Source of the DNA: Pseudomonas sp. MYb118
GTDB lineage: Bacteria; Pseudomonadota; Gammaproteobacteria; Pseudomonadales; Pseudomonadaceae
NCBI RefSeq assembly: GCF_040947875.1
Contig: NZ_JBFRXN010000002.1
Span: 1,302,001-1,366,000 of the forward strand
Length of the DNA: 64,000 nt
Direction of reading: 5' to 3'
The notes beneath the pieces are model-generated. The model was not told the DNA's origin and made no database searches. It saw only the letters and a list, made by a program, of their open reading frames with translations. Of this stretch, positions 48,616-57,504 are shown piece by piece (the first letter of the stretch is position 1; every line of letters starts with the position of its first letter). Both the position numbers and the translations under genes were made by a program.

Positions 48616-49188
48616 ATGAAAAATGTCAGCCCCAGTTACCTCAAGCATCACTTCCTGATCGCCATGCCTCACATGGCCGACCCGAACTTTGCGCACACCT
48701 TGACCTACATCGTCGAGCACACGGCCAATGGTGCCATGGGGCTGGTGGTCAACCGTCCGCAAGACCTGAACCTGGCCGACATCCTCGAGCAATTGCGCCC
48801 GGATATCGAGCCGCCACTGCTGTGCCAGCACGTGCCGATTTTCATCGGTGGCCCGGTGCAGACCGATCGCGGCTTCGTTCTGCACCCCTCGGGGCAGAAG
48901 TATCAGGCGACCGTTGATCTGGAAGGCGAACTCTCGCTGTCCACCTCCCAGGACGTACTGTTCGCCATCGCCGACGGCGTCGGCCCGGCCAAGAGCCTGA
49001 TCACCCTGGGCTACGCCGGCTGGGAAGCCGGGCAGCTGGAATCGGAACTGGCGCAGAACGCCTGGCTGACCTGCCCTTACGACCCCGACATCCTGTTCAA
49101 CACCAGCAGCGAACTGCGCCTGGAAGCAGCGGCCCGGCACCTGGGTGTCAACCTCAGCCTGCTCACCAGCCAGGCGGGGCACGCCTGA
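48616..49188 (+). CDS. algH: YqgE/AlgH family protein
   Basis: The 190-residue product shows the family pattern: YLKHHFLIAMPHMADPNFAHTLTYIVEHTANGAMGLVVNRP, VPIFIGGPVQTDRGFVLHP and LGYAGWEAGQLESELAQNAWL. AlgH was named as a regulator of alginate synthesis; its molecular action is not settled. The ATG at 48616 gives the standard N-terminus; upstream frame reads through REP sequence. The stop codon shares a base with the ruvX start (TGATG). Confidence 0.95.
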   Translation: MKNVSPSYLKHHFLIAMPHMADPNFAHTLTYIVEHTANGAMGLVVNRPQDLNLADILEQLRPDIEPPLLCQHVPIFIGGPVQTDRGFVLHPSGQKYQATVDLEGELSLSTSQDVLFAIADGVGPAKSLITLGYAGWEAGQLESELAQNAWLTCPYDPDILFNTSSELRLEAAARHLGVNLSLLTSQAGHA

Positions 49189-49625
49189 TGGCCCTGCGCC
49201 TGATCCTGGGTTTCGACTACGGCACCAAACAGATCGGCGTGGCGGTCGGCCAGGTCGTTACCGGCCAGGCGCGCGAGCTGTGCACGCTGAAGGCACAAAA
49301 CGGCGTTCCCGACTGGAATCAGGTCGAAGCCCTCATTAAAGAGTGGAAGCCCGACGCGGTCGTGGTCGGCCTGCCGCTGAACATGGATGGCACGCCCAGC
49401 GACATGTGCGCCCGCGCGGAAAAATTCGCCCGGCGCCTCAATGGCCGCTTCAACCTGCCCTTCTATACCCATGATGAACGCCTGACCACCTTCGAGGCCA
49501 AGGGCGAGCGCCTGGCCCGTGGCGGACAGAAAGGCAGTTACCGAGACAATCCGGTGGACGCCATCGCCGCCGCCCTGCTGCTGCAAGGCTGGCTCGACGA
49601 AAACGGCGAGCTGTTCGAAACCTGA
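49188..49625 (+). CDS. ruvX: RuvX/YqgF family nuclease-like protein
   Basis: The 145-residue product has the RNase H-like fold with ILGFDYGTKQIGVAVGQ (first Asp), VVGLPLNMDGTPSDMCARAEKFARRL and TYDERLT-like THDERLTTFEAK, and DNPVDAIAAALLLQGWL with the last acidic residue. Members have been implicated in 16S pre-rRNA 5' processing and as Holliday-junction nucleases. Translation is coupled to algH by a one-base overlap. Confidence 0.94.
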   Translation: MALRLILGFDYGTKQIGVAVGQVVTGQARELCTLKAQNGVPDWNQVEALIKEWKPDAVVVGLPLNMDGTPSDMCARAEKFARRLNGRFNLPFYTHDERLTTFEAKGERLARGGQKGSYRDNPVDAIAAALLLQGWLDENGELFET

Positions 49626-49637
49626 TGCATTTAACCC

Positions 49638-49661
49638 AAAGAGCCGCCTAGCGGCTCTTTT
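49638..49661 (+). terminator. Terminator after ruvX
   Basis: AAAGAGCCGC-CTA-GCGGCTCTTTT is a ten-base perfect stem with a three-base loop and T run, 13 bases after the ruvX stop. It separates the algH unit from pyrR. Confidence 0.9.
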
Positions 49662-49717
49662 AGTGAAGACCCGAGCCAACTTGCGCACCAACGGTCTCGG
49701 CCCAAGAAGGAGCAACC

Positions 49718-50221
49718 ATGAGCCTGCCAAATCCCGCCGAACTGATCAGCCAGATGGCGATCCGTCTCAAGGCACACCTGGAACACCGGGGCATCCGCGA
49801 ACCGCGCTTCATCGGTATCCGTACCGGCGGTGTCTGGGTCGCCCAGGCCCTGCTCAAGGAGCTGGGCAGCGCTGAACCGCTGGGCACGCTCGACGTTTCC
49901 TTTTATCGCGATGACTTCAGCCAGAACGGCCTGCACCCGCAGGTGCGCCCTTCGGCCCTGCCGTTCGAGATCGAAGGCCAGGACCTGGTGCTGATCGACG
50001 ACGTGCTGATGAGCGGCCGGACCATCCGCGCGGCGATGAACGAACTGTTCGACTACGGCCGCCCGGCCAGCGTGACCCTGGTCTGCCTGCTGGACCTGGA
50101 CGCCGGCGAACTGCCGATCCGCCCGAACGTGCTCGGTGCGACCCTGTCCCTGGCCGCCCACGAACGCGTGAAGTTGTCGGGCCCGGAACTGTCGCTCGAA
50201 GTCCAAGACCTCGCCCTTTAA
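49718..50221 (+). CDS. pyrR: PyrR bifunctional protein/uracil phosphoribosyltransferase
   Basis: The 167-residue PRTase-fold protein shows [36 protein letters not shown] and the PRPP motif [29 protein letters not shown]. PyrR proteins control pyrimidine genes or have UPRT activity; no attenuator-like antiterminator is visible upstream, so in this organism the regulatory mode is open. GAAGGAG lies before the ATG. It begins the pyrR-pyrB-pyrC' operon. Confidence 0.94.
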   Translation: MSLPNPAELISQMAIRLKAHLEHRGIREPRFIGIRTGGVWVAQALLKELGSAEPLGTLDVSFYRDDFSQNGLHPQVRPSALPFEIEGQDLVLIDDVLMSGRTIRAAMNELFDYGRPASVTLVCLLDLDAGELPIRPNVLGATLSLAAHERVKLSGPELSLEVQDLAL

Positions 50222-50248
50222 TCCGCCCTATTGAGAGTCCCCCTCGCG

Positions 50249-51268
50249 ATGACGCCTCCAGACACCAAGCGCCCGCTGCAGCTCAATGATCAGGGCCAGC
50301 TGCGCCACTTCCTCTCGCTCGACGGCCTGCGCCGCGAGTTGCTGACGGAAATCCTCGACACCGCCGACTCGTTCCTCGAGGTTGGCGCACGGGCCGTGAA
50401 GAAGGTCCCGCTGCTGCGCGGCAAGACCGTGTGCAACGTGTTCTTCGAGAACTCCACCCGTACCCGTACCACCTTCGAGCTGGCGGCACAGCGCCTATCC
50501 GCCGACGTGATCACCCTGAACGTGTCCACGTCGTCGGCGAGCAAGGGCGAAACCCTGCTCGATACGCTGCGCAACCTGGAAGCCATGGCCGCCGACATGT
50601 TCGTCGTGCGCCACGGTGATTCCGGTGCCGCGCACTTCATCGCCGAACATGTGTGCCCGCAAGTGGCGATCATCAATGGCGGCGACGGCCGGCACGCGCA
50701 CCCGACCCAGGGCATGCTCGACATGCTGACGATCCGCCGCCACAAGGGCGGCTTCGAAAACCTTTCGGTGGCCATCGTCGGCGACATCCTGCACTCGCGG
50801 GTCGCGCGCTCGAACATGCTGGCCCTGAAAACCCTCGGCTGCCCGGACATCCGCGTGATCGCGCCCAAGACCCTGCTGCCGATCGGCATCGAACAGTACG
50901 GCGTGAAGGTCTACACCGACATGGCCGAAGGCCTCAAAGACGTCGATGTGGTGATCATGCTGCGCCTGCAACGTGAACGCATGGCCGGTGGCCTGCTGCC
51001 CAGCGAAGGCGAGTTCTACCGCCTGTTCGGCCTGACCACCGCGCGCCTGGCCGGGGCCAAGCCGGACTGCATCGTCATGCACCCGGGACCGATCAACCGT
51101 GGCGTGGAAATCGAGTCGGCGGTGGCCGACGGCCCGCACTCGGTGATTCTCAACCAGGTGACCTACGGCATCGCCATTCGCATGGCGGTGCTGTCGATGG
51201 CCATGAGCGGGCAGACCGCGCAGCGCCAATTGGAACAAGGACAATTCGAGCAGGAGAACGCCCAGTGA
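50249..51268 (+). CDS. pyrB: Aspartate carbamoyltransferase catalytic subunit
   Basis: PyrB condenses aspartate and carbamoyl phosphate in pyrimidine synthesis. The 339-residue protein has [19 protein letters not shown] (carbamoyl-phosphate site), [28 protein letters not shown] and [14 protein letters not shown]. The ATG at 50249 opens with the Pseudomonas-type N-terminus; an upstream TTG is unlikely. Its stop overlaps the GTG start of the next gene, consistent with the stoichiometric PyrB-PyrC' complex known in Pseudomonas. Confidence 0.96.
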   Translation: MTPPDTKRPLQLNDQGQLRHFLSLDGLRRELLTEILDTADSFLEVGARAVKKVPLLRGKTVCNVFFENSTRTRTTFELAAQRLSADVITLNVSTSSASKGETLLDTLRNLEAMAADMFVVRHGDSGAAHFIAEHVCPQVAIINGGDGRHAHPTQGMLDMLTIRRHKGGFENLSVAIVGDILHSRVARSNMLALKTLGCPDIRVIAPKTLLPIGIEQYGVKVYTDMAEGLKDVDVVIMLRLQRERMAGGLLPSEGEFYRLFGLTTARLAGAKPDCIVMHPGPINRGVEIESAVADGPHSVILNQVTYGIAIRMAVLSMAMSGQTAQRQLEQGQFEQENAQ

Positions 51269-52536
51269 AGCTCAGCATTCTCGGCGCCCGTGTCATCGAT
51301 CCAGCCAGCGGCCTGGATCAAGTAACCGATATCCACATCGAAGCCTGCAAGATCGTCGCCATTGGCGCCGCGCCAGCCGGTTTCGTCGCCGTCGACAGCA
51401 TCGACGCCAAGGGTCTGGTGGCCGCACCGGGCCTGGTTGACCTGAACGTCGCCCTGCGCGAGCCGGGGTACAGCCGCAAGGGTTCGATCGTCAACGAAAC
51501 CCGCGCGGCCGCGGCCGGCGGCGTGACCAGCCTGTGCTGCCCACCGAAGACCAAACCGGTGCTGGACACCTCGGCCGTCGCCGAGTTGATCCTCGACCGC
51601 GCCCGCGAGGCCGGCAACACCAAGGTGTTCCCGATCGGCGCCTTGAGCAAGGGCCTGGACGGCGAACAACTGGCGGAACTGGTGGCCCTGCGCGACGCCG
51701 GTTGCGTGGCGTTCGGCAACGGCCTGGACAGCTTCCGCAACACCCGCACCCTGTGCCGGGCGCTGGAATACGCGGCGACCTTCGACCTGACGGTGATTTT
51801 CAACTCCCAGGACCACGACCTGGCCGAAGGTGGCCTGGCCCACGAAGGCCCGACCGCGAGCTTCCTCGGCTTGCCGGGCATCCCGGAAACCGCCGAGACC
51901 GTCGCCCTGGCCCGGGACCTGCTGCTGGTCGAGCAAAGCGGCGTGCGCGCGCACTTCAGCCAGCTCACCAGTGCCCGTGGCGTGGCCCTGATTGCCCAGG
52001 CCCAGGCCCGCGGCTTGCCGGTGACCGCCGATGTCGCCCTGTACCAGTTGATTCTGACTGACGAAGCGCTGATCGACTTCAGCAGCCTCTATCACGTCCA
52101 GCCGCCGCTGCGCACCCGCGCCGACCGCGATGGCCTGCGTGAAGCGGTGAAGTCCGGGGTGGTCTCGGCCATTTCCAGCCATCACCAACCCCATGAACGG
52201 GACGCCAAGCTCGCGCCGTTCGGTGCGACCGAGCCGGGCATCAGCAGCGTCGAACTGCTGCTGCCGCTGGCAATGACGCTGGTGGAGGATGGCCTGCTGG
52301 ACCTGCCGACACTGCTGGCACGGCTGAGCGCCGGCCCTGCCGAGGCGCTGCGCCTGCCGGCCGGTAAACTGGCGGTGGGTGGCGCGGCGGACATCGTGCT
52401 GTTCGACCCGGCGGCCTCAACCCTGGCCGGTGAAAGCTGGTTGTCCAAGGGCGAGAACTGCCCGTTCATCGGGCACAGTTTGCCGGGCGTGGTGCGGTAT
52501 ACGTTGGTGGATGGGCGGGTGAGTCACCAGGCTTAG
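51265..52536 (+). CDS. pyrC': Dihydroorotase-like structural subunit PyrC'
   Basis: The 423-residue protein is a dihydroorotase homologue without the metal site: where active enzymes have D-x-H-x-H, it has Asp59-Leu-Asn61-Val-Ala63 ([10 protein letters not shown]). In Pseudomonas this inactive homologue is required to assemble active aspartate carbamoyltransferase with Pyr[36 protein letters not shown] near residue 300 is the conserved C-terminal block. The GTG start overlaps the pyrB stop (GTGA). Confidence 0.94.
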   Translation: MKLSILGARVIDPASGLDQVTDIHIEACKIVAIGAAPAGFVAVDSIDAKGLVAAPGLVDLNVALREPGYSRKGSIVNETRAAAAGGVTSLCCPPKTKPVLDTSAVAELILDRAREAGNTKVFPIGALSKGLDGEQLAELVALRDAGCVAFGNGLDSFRNTRTLCRALEYAATFDLTVIFNSQDHDLAEGGLAHEGPTASFLGLPGIPETAETVALARDLLLVEQSGVRAHFSQLTSARGVALIAQAQARGLPVTADVALYQLILTDEALIDFSSLYHVQPPLRTRADRDGLREAVKSGVVSAISSHHQPHERDAKLAPFGATEPGISSVELLLPLAMTLVEDGLLDLPTLLARLSAGPAEALRLPAGKLAVGGAADIVLFDPAASTLAGESWLSKGENCPFIGHSLPGVVRYTLVDGRVSHQA

Positions 52537-52553
52537 GTCCACCGTTCGACCGC

Positions 52554-52618
52554 TATCGCGAGCAAGCTCGCTCCTACAGGTGTCAGTGAATGCCTGTGGG
52601 AGCGAGCCTGCTCGCGAT
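52554..52618. repeat. REP doublet, short form, mixed subtypes
   Basis: TATCGCGAGCAAGCTCGCTC (TAC subtype) faces GTGGGAGCGAGCCTGCTCGC (CCC subtype). It lies between the convergent pyrC' and TM2-protein genes. Confidence 0.9.
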
Positions 52619-52621
52619 GAC

Positions 52622-53044
52622 TTACCCGAACGTGCCGCGATTCTGTGCGTTACGCACGGAAACCTGATCGTTCAGTGTCCAGAAGTCATACAGCACACCC
52701 AGGAAGAACAAGCCACCCGTGAGCAGGTACAGCAAGCCGCTGATCCACTTGCCCTGGTACATCCGGTGCACGCCGAACACCCCGAGGAACGTCAGCAGGA
52801 TCCACGCGACGTTGTACTCGACGGGCCCCGAGGTAAAACGCAGGTCGGCTTCACGGTCCATCGACGGGATCAGGAACAGGTCGATCAGCCAGCCAATCCC
52901 CAGCAGACCGAAGGTGAAAAACCAGATCGTCCCGGTCACCGGCTTGCCGTAATAAAAGCGGTGGGCGCCGGTGAAACCGAAGATCCACAGCAGGTAACCG
53001 ATCACCTTGCTATGGGTGTCGTGATGCGGTTGATAGGTGTTCAT
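52622..53044 (-). CDS. TM2-domain membrane protein
   Basis: The 140-residue product contains two TM2-type units: GYLLWIFGFTGAHRFYYGKPVTGTIWFFTFGLLGIGWLIDLFLIP and AWILLTFLGVFGVHRMYQGKWISGLLYLLTGGLFFLGVLYDFW, each with the G-x-HR-x-Y-x-G-K turn between two helices. The function of TM2 proteins in bacteria is not known. The start at 53044 gives a short polar N-terminus (MNTYQPHHDTHSK). It is divergent from the NlpC/P60 gene. Confidence 0.87.
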   Translation of the reverse strand: MNTYQPHHDTHSKVIGYLLWIFGFTGAHRFYYGKPVTGTIWFFTFGLLGIGWLIDLFLIPSMDREADLRFTSGPVEYNVAWILLTFLGVFGVHRMYQGKWISGLLYLLTGGLFFLGVLYDFWTLNDQVSVRNAQNRGTFG

Positions 53045-53253
53045 GAAAGACCTCAATTCACACGATAGATAAATATTCTTTAAATCTTTGTGACTTTTTT
53101 ACGAGTGCCCGACGGATGGCAAGTGCTACCTTGGATGCCGTCAAACCCTTATAGCTGCTGGTTCCTGTCGGACAATTGCGTCAATTTGCCGCCTTTTTGG
53201 TTCCCTTAGAACCTGGCGGAATCGACCAACGGCCTCGGGAAGCCAAAAAAAGC

Positions 53254-53262
53254 TGTTATAAA
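53254..53262 (+). promoter_or_regulatory. Extended -10 promoter of the NlpC/P60 gene
   Basis: TGTTATAAA is an extended -10 (TGn followed by TATAAA) 31 bases before the start codon. No clear -35 is present. Confidence 0.55.
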
Positions 53263-53293
53263 GTTTCGCGCTAATTCATACGAGCCTTGCCTA

Positions 53294-53914
53294 ATGCGTC
53301 CATTTTTCAAGACATGGCTAACCATTTGCCTATTATTGCCACTGGCCGCCCACGCCACCAATCGTGAGCAACGTCTTCCGAACGTTAATGGTTACACCCC
53401 AAAATCCCATGCTTCTGCTCCTTCGAGCAAAAGCAAGAAGTCGATCAAAGCCGCTCCACAACTGAGCAGCAGCAAAAGCAGCCTGGTGCCTCCGATGGGC
53501 ACCAAGGAAAGCAGCAATGTGCTGAGCCGCGCGGTGAACGTCCTCGGTACGCCCTACCGTTGGGGCGGCAGCAGCCCGAGTAAAGGCTTCGATTGCAGCG
53601 GCCTGGTCAAATACGCGTTCAACGACGCGACGTTCGACCTGCCACGTACTTCGAATGCCATGGCCAGCGGTCATGGCGAGAAAGTCGATCGCAAGGACCT
53701 CAAGCCGGGCGACCTGATTTTTTTCAACATCAAGAGCCGTCGAGTCAATCACGTTGCCATCTACCTGGGCAACGACCGCTTCATCCACGCGCCGCGCCGT
53801 GGCAAGTCGGTGACCATCGACACCCTGAAGAAGCCGTATTGGGAGAAGCACTACGTGGTCGCCAAGCGGGTTCTGCCGAAAGAGAAGAACAGCCTGCAGG
53901 TTGTTCAGCGCTGA
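53294..53914 (+). CDS. NlpC/P60 family peptidoglycan endopeptidase
   Basis: The 206-residue product has a signal peptide (WLTICLLLPLAAHA), a Ser/Lys-rich linker of about 50 residues, and a C-terminal NlpC/P60 domain: VLGTPYRWGGSSPSKGFDCSGLVKYAF with the catalytic Cys, DLKPGDLIFFNIKSRRVNHVAIYLG with the first His, and RFIHAPRRGKSVTI with the second. It would cut peptide stems of peptidoglycan in the periplasm. Confidence 0.93.
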   Translation: MRPFFKTWLTICLLLPLAAHATNREQRLPNVNGYTPKSHASAPSSKSKKSIKAAPQLSSSKSSLVPPMGTKESSNVLSRAVNVLGTPYRWGGSSPSKGFDCSGLVKYAFNDATFDLPRTSNAMASGHGEKVDRKDLKPGDLIFFNIKSRRVNHVAIYLGNDRFIHAPRRGKSVTIDTLKKPYWEKHYVVAKRVLPKEKNSLQVVQR

Positions 53915-53962
53915 TTTGATGCTCCGGGTTTGATCCGGAATCTGCATCACGCCTCATGGCCT

Positions 53963-54029
53963 CATCGCGAGCAAGCTCGCTCCTACAGGGGAGATTGCAT
54001 CTTCTGTAGGAGCGAGCTTGCTCGCGATG
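53963..54029. repeat. REP doublet, short form
   Basis: CATCGCGAGCAAGCTCGCTC faces GAGCGAGCTTGCTCGCGATG over a short spacer. It lies between the convergent NlpC/P60 gene and pilT. Confidence 0.93.
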
Positions 54030-54052
54030 GGGGCCTTGCCCCCACCTCTCAC

Positions 54053-55087
54053 TCAAAAGTTATCCGGCGACCGCGCTTTTTCCCGCGCATGCTCGCGGCT
54101 GATCAAGCCCTTGGTCACCAACTCCTTCAGGCACATGTCCAGCGTCTGCATCCCCAGGCTCCCGCCCGTCTGAATCGACGAGTACATCTGCGCAACCTTG
54201 TCTTCGCGGATCAGGTTACGGATCGCCGGCGTGCCCAGCATGATTTCATGGGCGGCGATTCGCCCGCCGCCGACCTTCTTGATCAGCGTCTGCGACACCA
54301 CCGCCAACAGTGACTCGGAGAGCATCGAGCGCACCATCGACTTCTCTTCCCCCGGAAACACGTCCACCACCCGGTCGATGGTTTTCGCCGCCGAGGTGGT
54401 GTGCAGCGTGCCGAACACCAGATGCCCGGTTTCCGCAGCCGTGAGCGCCAGGCGAATGGTTTCCAGGTCACGCATCTCACCGACCAGGATGACATCCGGG
54501 TCTTCACGCAGGGCCGAGCGCAGGGCGGTGGCGAAACTGCGGGTATCACGGTGGACTTCGCGCTGATTGATCAGGCATTTGCGCGACTCGTGAACGAATT
54601 CGATTGGGTCTTCGATGGTCAGGATGTGGTGATGGCGATTGTTGTTCAGGTAGTCGATCATCGCCGCCAGGGTGGTCGACTTGCCGGACCCCGTCGGCCC
54701 GGTCACCAGCACCAGGCCCCGGGGTGACTCGGTGATCCGCCGGAACACCTCGCCCATGCCCAGATCGTCCATGCTCAACACCTTCGACGGAATGGTGCGA
54801 AACACCGCACCCGCGCCCCGGTTCTGGTTGAAGGCATTGACCCGGAAGCGGGCGACACCGGGCACATCGAAGGAAAAATCGGTTTCCAGGTGCTTTTCGA
54901 ACTCCATGCGCTGATGGTCGTTCATGATGTCGTACACCAGCGCCTGAACCTCCTTGTGATCCAGCGCGGGCAGGTTGATGCGCCGGACGTCGCCGTCCAC
55001 ACGAATCATCGGTGGCAGCCCGGCAGACAGGTGCAGGTCGGACGCGCCCTGTTTGGCGCTGAACGCCAGCAGCTCAGTGATATCCAT
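54053..55087 (-). CDS. pilT: Type IV pilus retraction ATPase PilT
   Basis: PilT powers pilus retraction. The 344-residue protein is the exact size of P. aeruginosa PilT and opens MDITELLAFSAKQGASDLHLSAGLPPMIRVDGD. Seen are the Walker A motif VTGPTGSGKSTTLAAM, the Asp box TIEDPIEFVHES, Walker B DPDVILVGEMRDLETIRLALTAAETGH and the C-terminal AIRNLIREDKVAQMYSSIQTG. An upstream extension of its frame overlaps yggS and is rejected. pilU, expected after pilT, is absent: an NlpC/P60 gene follows instead. Confidence 0.96.
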   Translation of the reverse strand: MDITELLAFSAKQGASDLHLSAGLPPMIRVDGDVRRINLPALDHKEVQALVYDIMNDHQRMEFEKHLETDFSFDVPGVARFRVNAFNQNRGAGAVFRTIPSKVLSMDDLGMGEVFRRITESPRGLVLVTGPTGSGKSTTLAAMIDYLNNNRHHHILTIEDPIEFVHESRKCLINQREVHRDTRSFATALRSALREDPDVILVGEMRDLETIRLALTAAETGHLVFGTLHTTSAAKTIDRVVDVFPGEEKSMVRSMLSESLLAVVSQTLIKKVGGGRIAAHEIMLGTPAIRNLIREDKVAQMYSSIQTGGSLGMQTLDMCLKELVTKGLISREHAREKARSPDNF

Positions 55088-55143
55088 AGCACTCCTCAAT
55101 TCCAGTAGAATGCCGCCAACCTCAGACCGCTGGCGCCTCTTGA

Positions 55144-55842
55144 ATGTCCACGATAGCAGACAACATTGCACGGGTTAGTTCACGCATCCGGGCTGCCGCC
55201 CTCGCCGCCCATCGCGACGAGCACAGCGTGCAGCTGCTGGCGGTGAGCAAGACCAAGCCCGTAGAAGACCTGCGCGAAGCGTACGCCGCCGGCCTCCGCG
55301 ACTTCGGCGAGAACTACCTGCAGGAAGCCTTGGGCAAACAGCTCGAATTGGCTGATCTGCCCTTGATCTGGCACTTCATCGGCCCCATTCAGTCGAACAA
55401 GACTCGCGCTATTGCCGAACACTTCGCCTGGGTGCACTCCGTGGATCGACTGAAAATCGCACAACGCCTGTCCGAGCAACGCCCGGCGGATCTGCCGCCC
55501 CTGAACATCTGCATCCAGGTCAACGTCAGCGGTGAAGCCAGCAAGTCCGGCTGCACCCCGGCCGACCTCCCGGCCCTGGCCCAGGCCATCAGTGAACTGC
55601 CGCGTCTCAAGCTGCGCGGGCTGATGGCCATCCCTGAGCCGACCGAAGATCGCGCCGCCCAGGACGCTGCTTTTGCTGCCGTGCAGAACCTGCAAGCCAG
55701 CCTCGGCCTGCCACTCGACACCTTGTCCATGGGCATGAGCCACGACCTCGAGTCGGCCATCGCCCAGGGCGCCACATGGGTCCGTATTGGTACGGCCCTG
55801 TTTGGCGCCCGCGACTATCCACCTGTGCATGGCCAATCTTGA
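55144..55842 (+). CDS. yggS: YggS/PLP-homeostasis protein
   Basis: The 232-residue TIM-barrel protein binds pyridoxal phosphate and helps keep PLP balance. LLAVSKTKPVEDLREAYAAGLRDFGENYLQEA carries the PLP Lys; WHFIGPIQSNKTR, CIQVNVSGEASKSGC and LSMGMSHDLESAIAQGATWVRIGTALFG are the phosphate-binding end. It is divergent from pilT by 56 bases and is followed by proC, a usual partner. Confidence 0.95.
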   Translation: MSTIADNIARVSSRIRAAALAAHRDEHSVQLLAVSKTKPVEDLREAYAAGLRDFGENYLQEALGKQLELADLPLIWHFIGPIQSNKTRAIAEHFAWVHSVDRLKIAQRLSEQRPADLPPLNICIQVNVSGEASKSGCTPADLPALAQAISELPRLKLRGLMAIPEPTEDRAAQDAAFAAVQNLQASLGLPLDTLSMGMSHDLESAIAQGATWVRIGTALFGARDYPPVHGQS

Positions 55843-55877
55843 GCGATGGCTGACACCTCTCTTTATAAGGATCTGAC

Positions 55878-56696
55878 ATGAGCAAGACTCGTATTGCCTT
55901 TATCGGTGCCGGCAACATGGCCGCCAGCCTGATCGGCGGCCTGCGCGCCAAGGGCCTGGATGCCGCGCAGATCCGCGCCAGCGACCCGGGCGCAGAAACC
56001 CGCGCCAAGGTCAGCGCCGAACACGGCATCGAAACCTTCGCCGACAACGCGCAAGCCATCCAGGGCGCGGATGTGGTGGTGCTGGCGGTCAAACCCCAGG
56101 CGATGAAAGCCGTCTGCGAAGCCATTCGCCCAAGCCTTGCGCCGAATCAGCTGGTGGTGTCGATTGCCGCCGGCATCACCTGCGCCAGCATGAACAACTG
56201 GCTGGGCGCCCAGCCGATCGTGCGCTGCATGCCCAACACCCCGGCGCTGCTGCGTCAGGGCGTGAGCGGCCTGTTCGCCACCGCCCAGGTGACTGCCGAG
56301 CAGCGCCAGCAGGCCCAGGAACTGTTGTCGGCGGTGGGCATCGCCCTGTGGCTGGACGAAGAACAGCAACTGGACGCGGTCACGGCCGTCTCGGGCTCCG
56401 GCCCGGCGTACTTCTTCCTGCTGATCGAGGCCATGACCGCAGCGGGCGTGAAGCTCGGCCTGCCCGCGGATATCGCCGCCCAACTGACCCTGCAAACCGC
56501 GCTGGGTGCCGCGCACATGGCGGTGTCCAGCGATGTCGATGCCGCCGAACTGCGTCGCCGCGTGACATCACCAGCGGGCACCACAGAAGCTGCAATCAAA
56601 TCGTTCCAGGCTGGTGGCTTCGAGGCGCTGGTCGAAAAAGCACTGGGTGCCGCTGCGCACCGCTCGGCCGAGATGGCCGAACAACTGGGTCAATAA
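55878..56696 (+). CDS. proC: Pyrroline-5-carboxylate reductase
   Basis: ProC makes proline with NADPH. The 272-residue protein starts KTRIAFIGAGNMAASLIGGLRAKG (Rossmann motif), then VVLAVKPQAMKAV, IVRCMPNTPALLRQGVSG and the substrate region DAVTAVSGSGPAYFFLLIEAMTAAGVKLGLP followed by RVTSPAGTTEAAI. A ribosome site AAGGA lies before the ATG. It is 35 bases after yggS and 10 before yggT. Confidence 0.96.
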   Translation: MSKTRIAFIGAGNMAASLIGGLRAKGLDAAQIRASDPGAETRAKVSAEHGIETFADNAQAIQGADVVVLAVKPQAMKAVCEAIRPSLAPNQLVVSIAAGITCASMNNWLGAQPIVRCMPNTPALLRQGVSGLFATAQVTAEQRQQAQELLSAVGIALWLDEEQQLDAVTAVSGSGPAYFFLLIEAMTAAGVKLGLPADIAAQLTLQTALGAAHMAVSSDVDAAELRRRVTSPAGTTEAAIKSFQAGGFEALVEKALGAAAHRSAEMAEQLGQ

Positions 56697-56706
56697 GGAG
56701 CCTTAC

Positions 56707-57297
56707 ATGATTGGATTGAACACCGCAGCGGTCTACGTGCTGCAAACCCTCGGCAGCCTGTACCTGCTGATCGTGCTGCTGCGCTTCGTGCTGCAACTGG
56801 TACGCGCGAACTTCTACAACCCGCTGTGCCAGTTCGTGGTCAAGGCCACCCAGCCGCTGCTCAAGCCCCTGCGCCGGATCATTCCGAGCCTGTTCGGCCT
56901 GGACATGTCTTCGCTGGTGCTGGCGATCATCGTGCAGATGGCACTGATGGCCCTGACCCTGCTGCTGACCTACGGTACCACCGGCAACCCGCTGCAACTG
57001 CTGATCTGGTCGCTGATCGGCGTGACCGCGCTGTTTCTGAAGATCTTCTTCTTTGCCTTGATCATCAGCGTGATCCTCTCGTGGGTCGCCCCGGGCAGCC
57101 ACAACCCGGGCGCCGAACTGGTCAACCAGATCTGCGAACCGGCCCTGGCACCCTTCCGCCGCATCCTGCCAAGCATGGGTGGCCTGGACATCTCGCCGAT
57201 CCTCGCGTTCATGGTGCTCAAGCTGATCGACATGCTGGTGATCAACAACCTCGCGGCGATGACCATGATGCCGGAGATTCTGCGTCTGCTGATCTAA
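56707..57297 (+). CDS. yggT: YggT family membrane protein
   Basis: The 196-residue product contains two YGGT units: LLIVLLRFVLQLVRANFYNPLCQFVVKATQPLLKPLRRIIPSL and FALIISVILSWVAPGSHNPGAELVNQICEPALAPFRRILPSM. Both have the membrane helix followed by the P-x-L-x-PxR-x-IP signature. Its function is unclear; relatives have been linked to osmotic response and division. AAGGAG precedes the ATG at 56707. Confidence 0.93.
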   Translation: MIGLNTAAVYVLQTLGSLYLLIVLLRFVLQLVRANFYNPLCQFVVKATQPLLKPLRRIIPSLFGLDMSSLVLAIIVQMALMALTLLLTYGTTGNPLQLLIWSLIGVTALFLKIFFFALIISVILSWVAPGSHNPGAELVNQICEPALAPFRRILPSMGGLDISPILAFMVLKLIDMLVINNLAAMTMMPEILRLLI

Positions 57298-57339
57298 AGG
57301 CATTGTCGGCTGCCTGAATGCCCACGGTGCCTGATACAC

Positions 57340-57406
57340 CATCGCGAGCAGGCTCGCTCCCACAGGGTTAATCCGATCCAATGTGGGAGCGAGCCTGCTC
57401 GCGATG
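57340..57406. repeat. REP doublet, short form
   Basis: CATCGCGAGCAGGCTCGCTC faces GAGCGAGCCTGCTCGCGATG over a short spacer. A run of nine C follows a few bases on (57413-57421). Confidence 0.93.
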
Positions 57407-57446
57407 AATTCACCCCCCCCCGAAAAGAATCATCCCGGCCCTTCGC

Positions 57447-57475
57447 TTGCCGCTGACCCCACCGGTCTTTAGACT
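57447..57475 (+). promoter_or_regulatory. Probable sigma-70 promoter of metX
   Basis: TTGCCG (57447-57452) and TAGACT (57470-57475) are separated by exactly 17 bases. Transcription would start near 57482, giving a leader of about 22 bases. Confidence 0.5.
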
Positions 57476-57504
57476 TACGCCTCATTTCAACGAGAGCAGG
57501 GTCG

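Noticed and set aside
57407..57504. SAM or SAH riboswitch before metX
   Set aside because: The leader from the predicted promoter is only about 22 bases and has no stem matching known methionine riboswitches.
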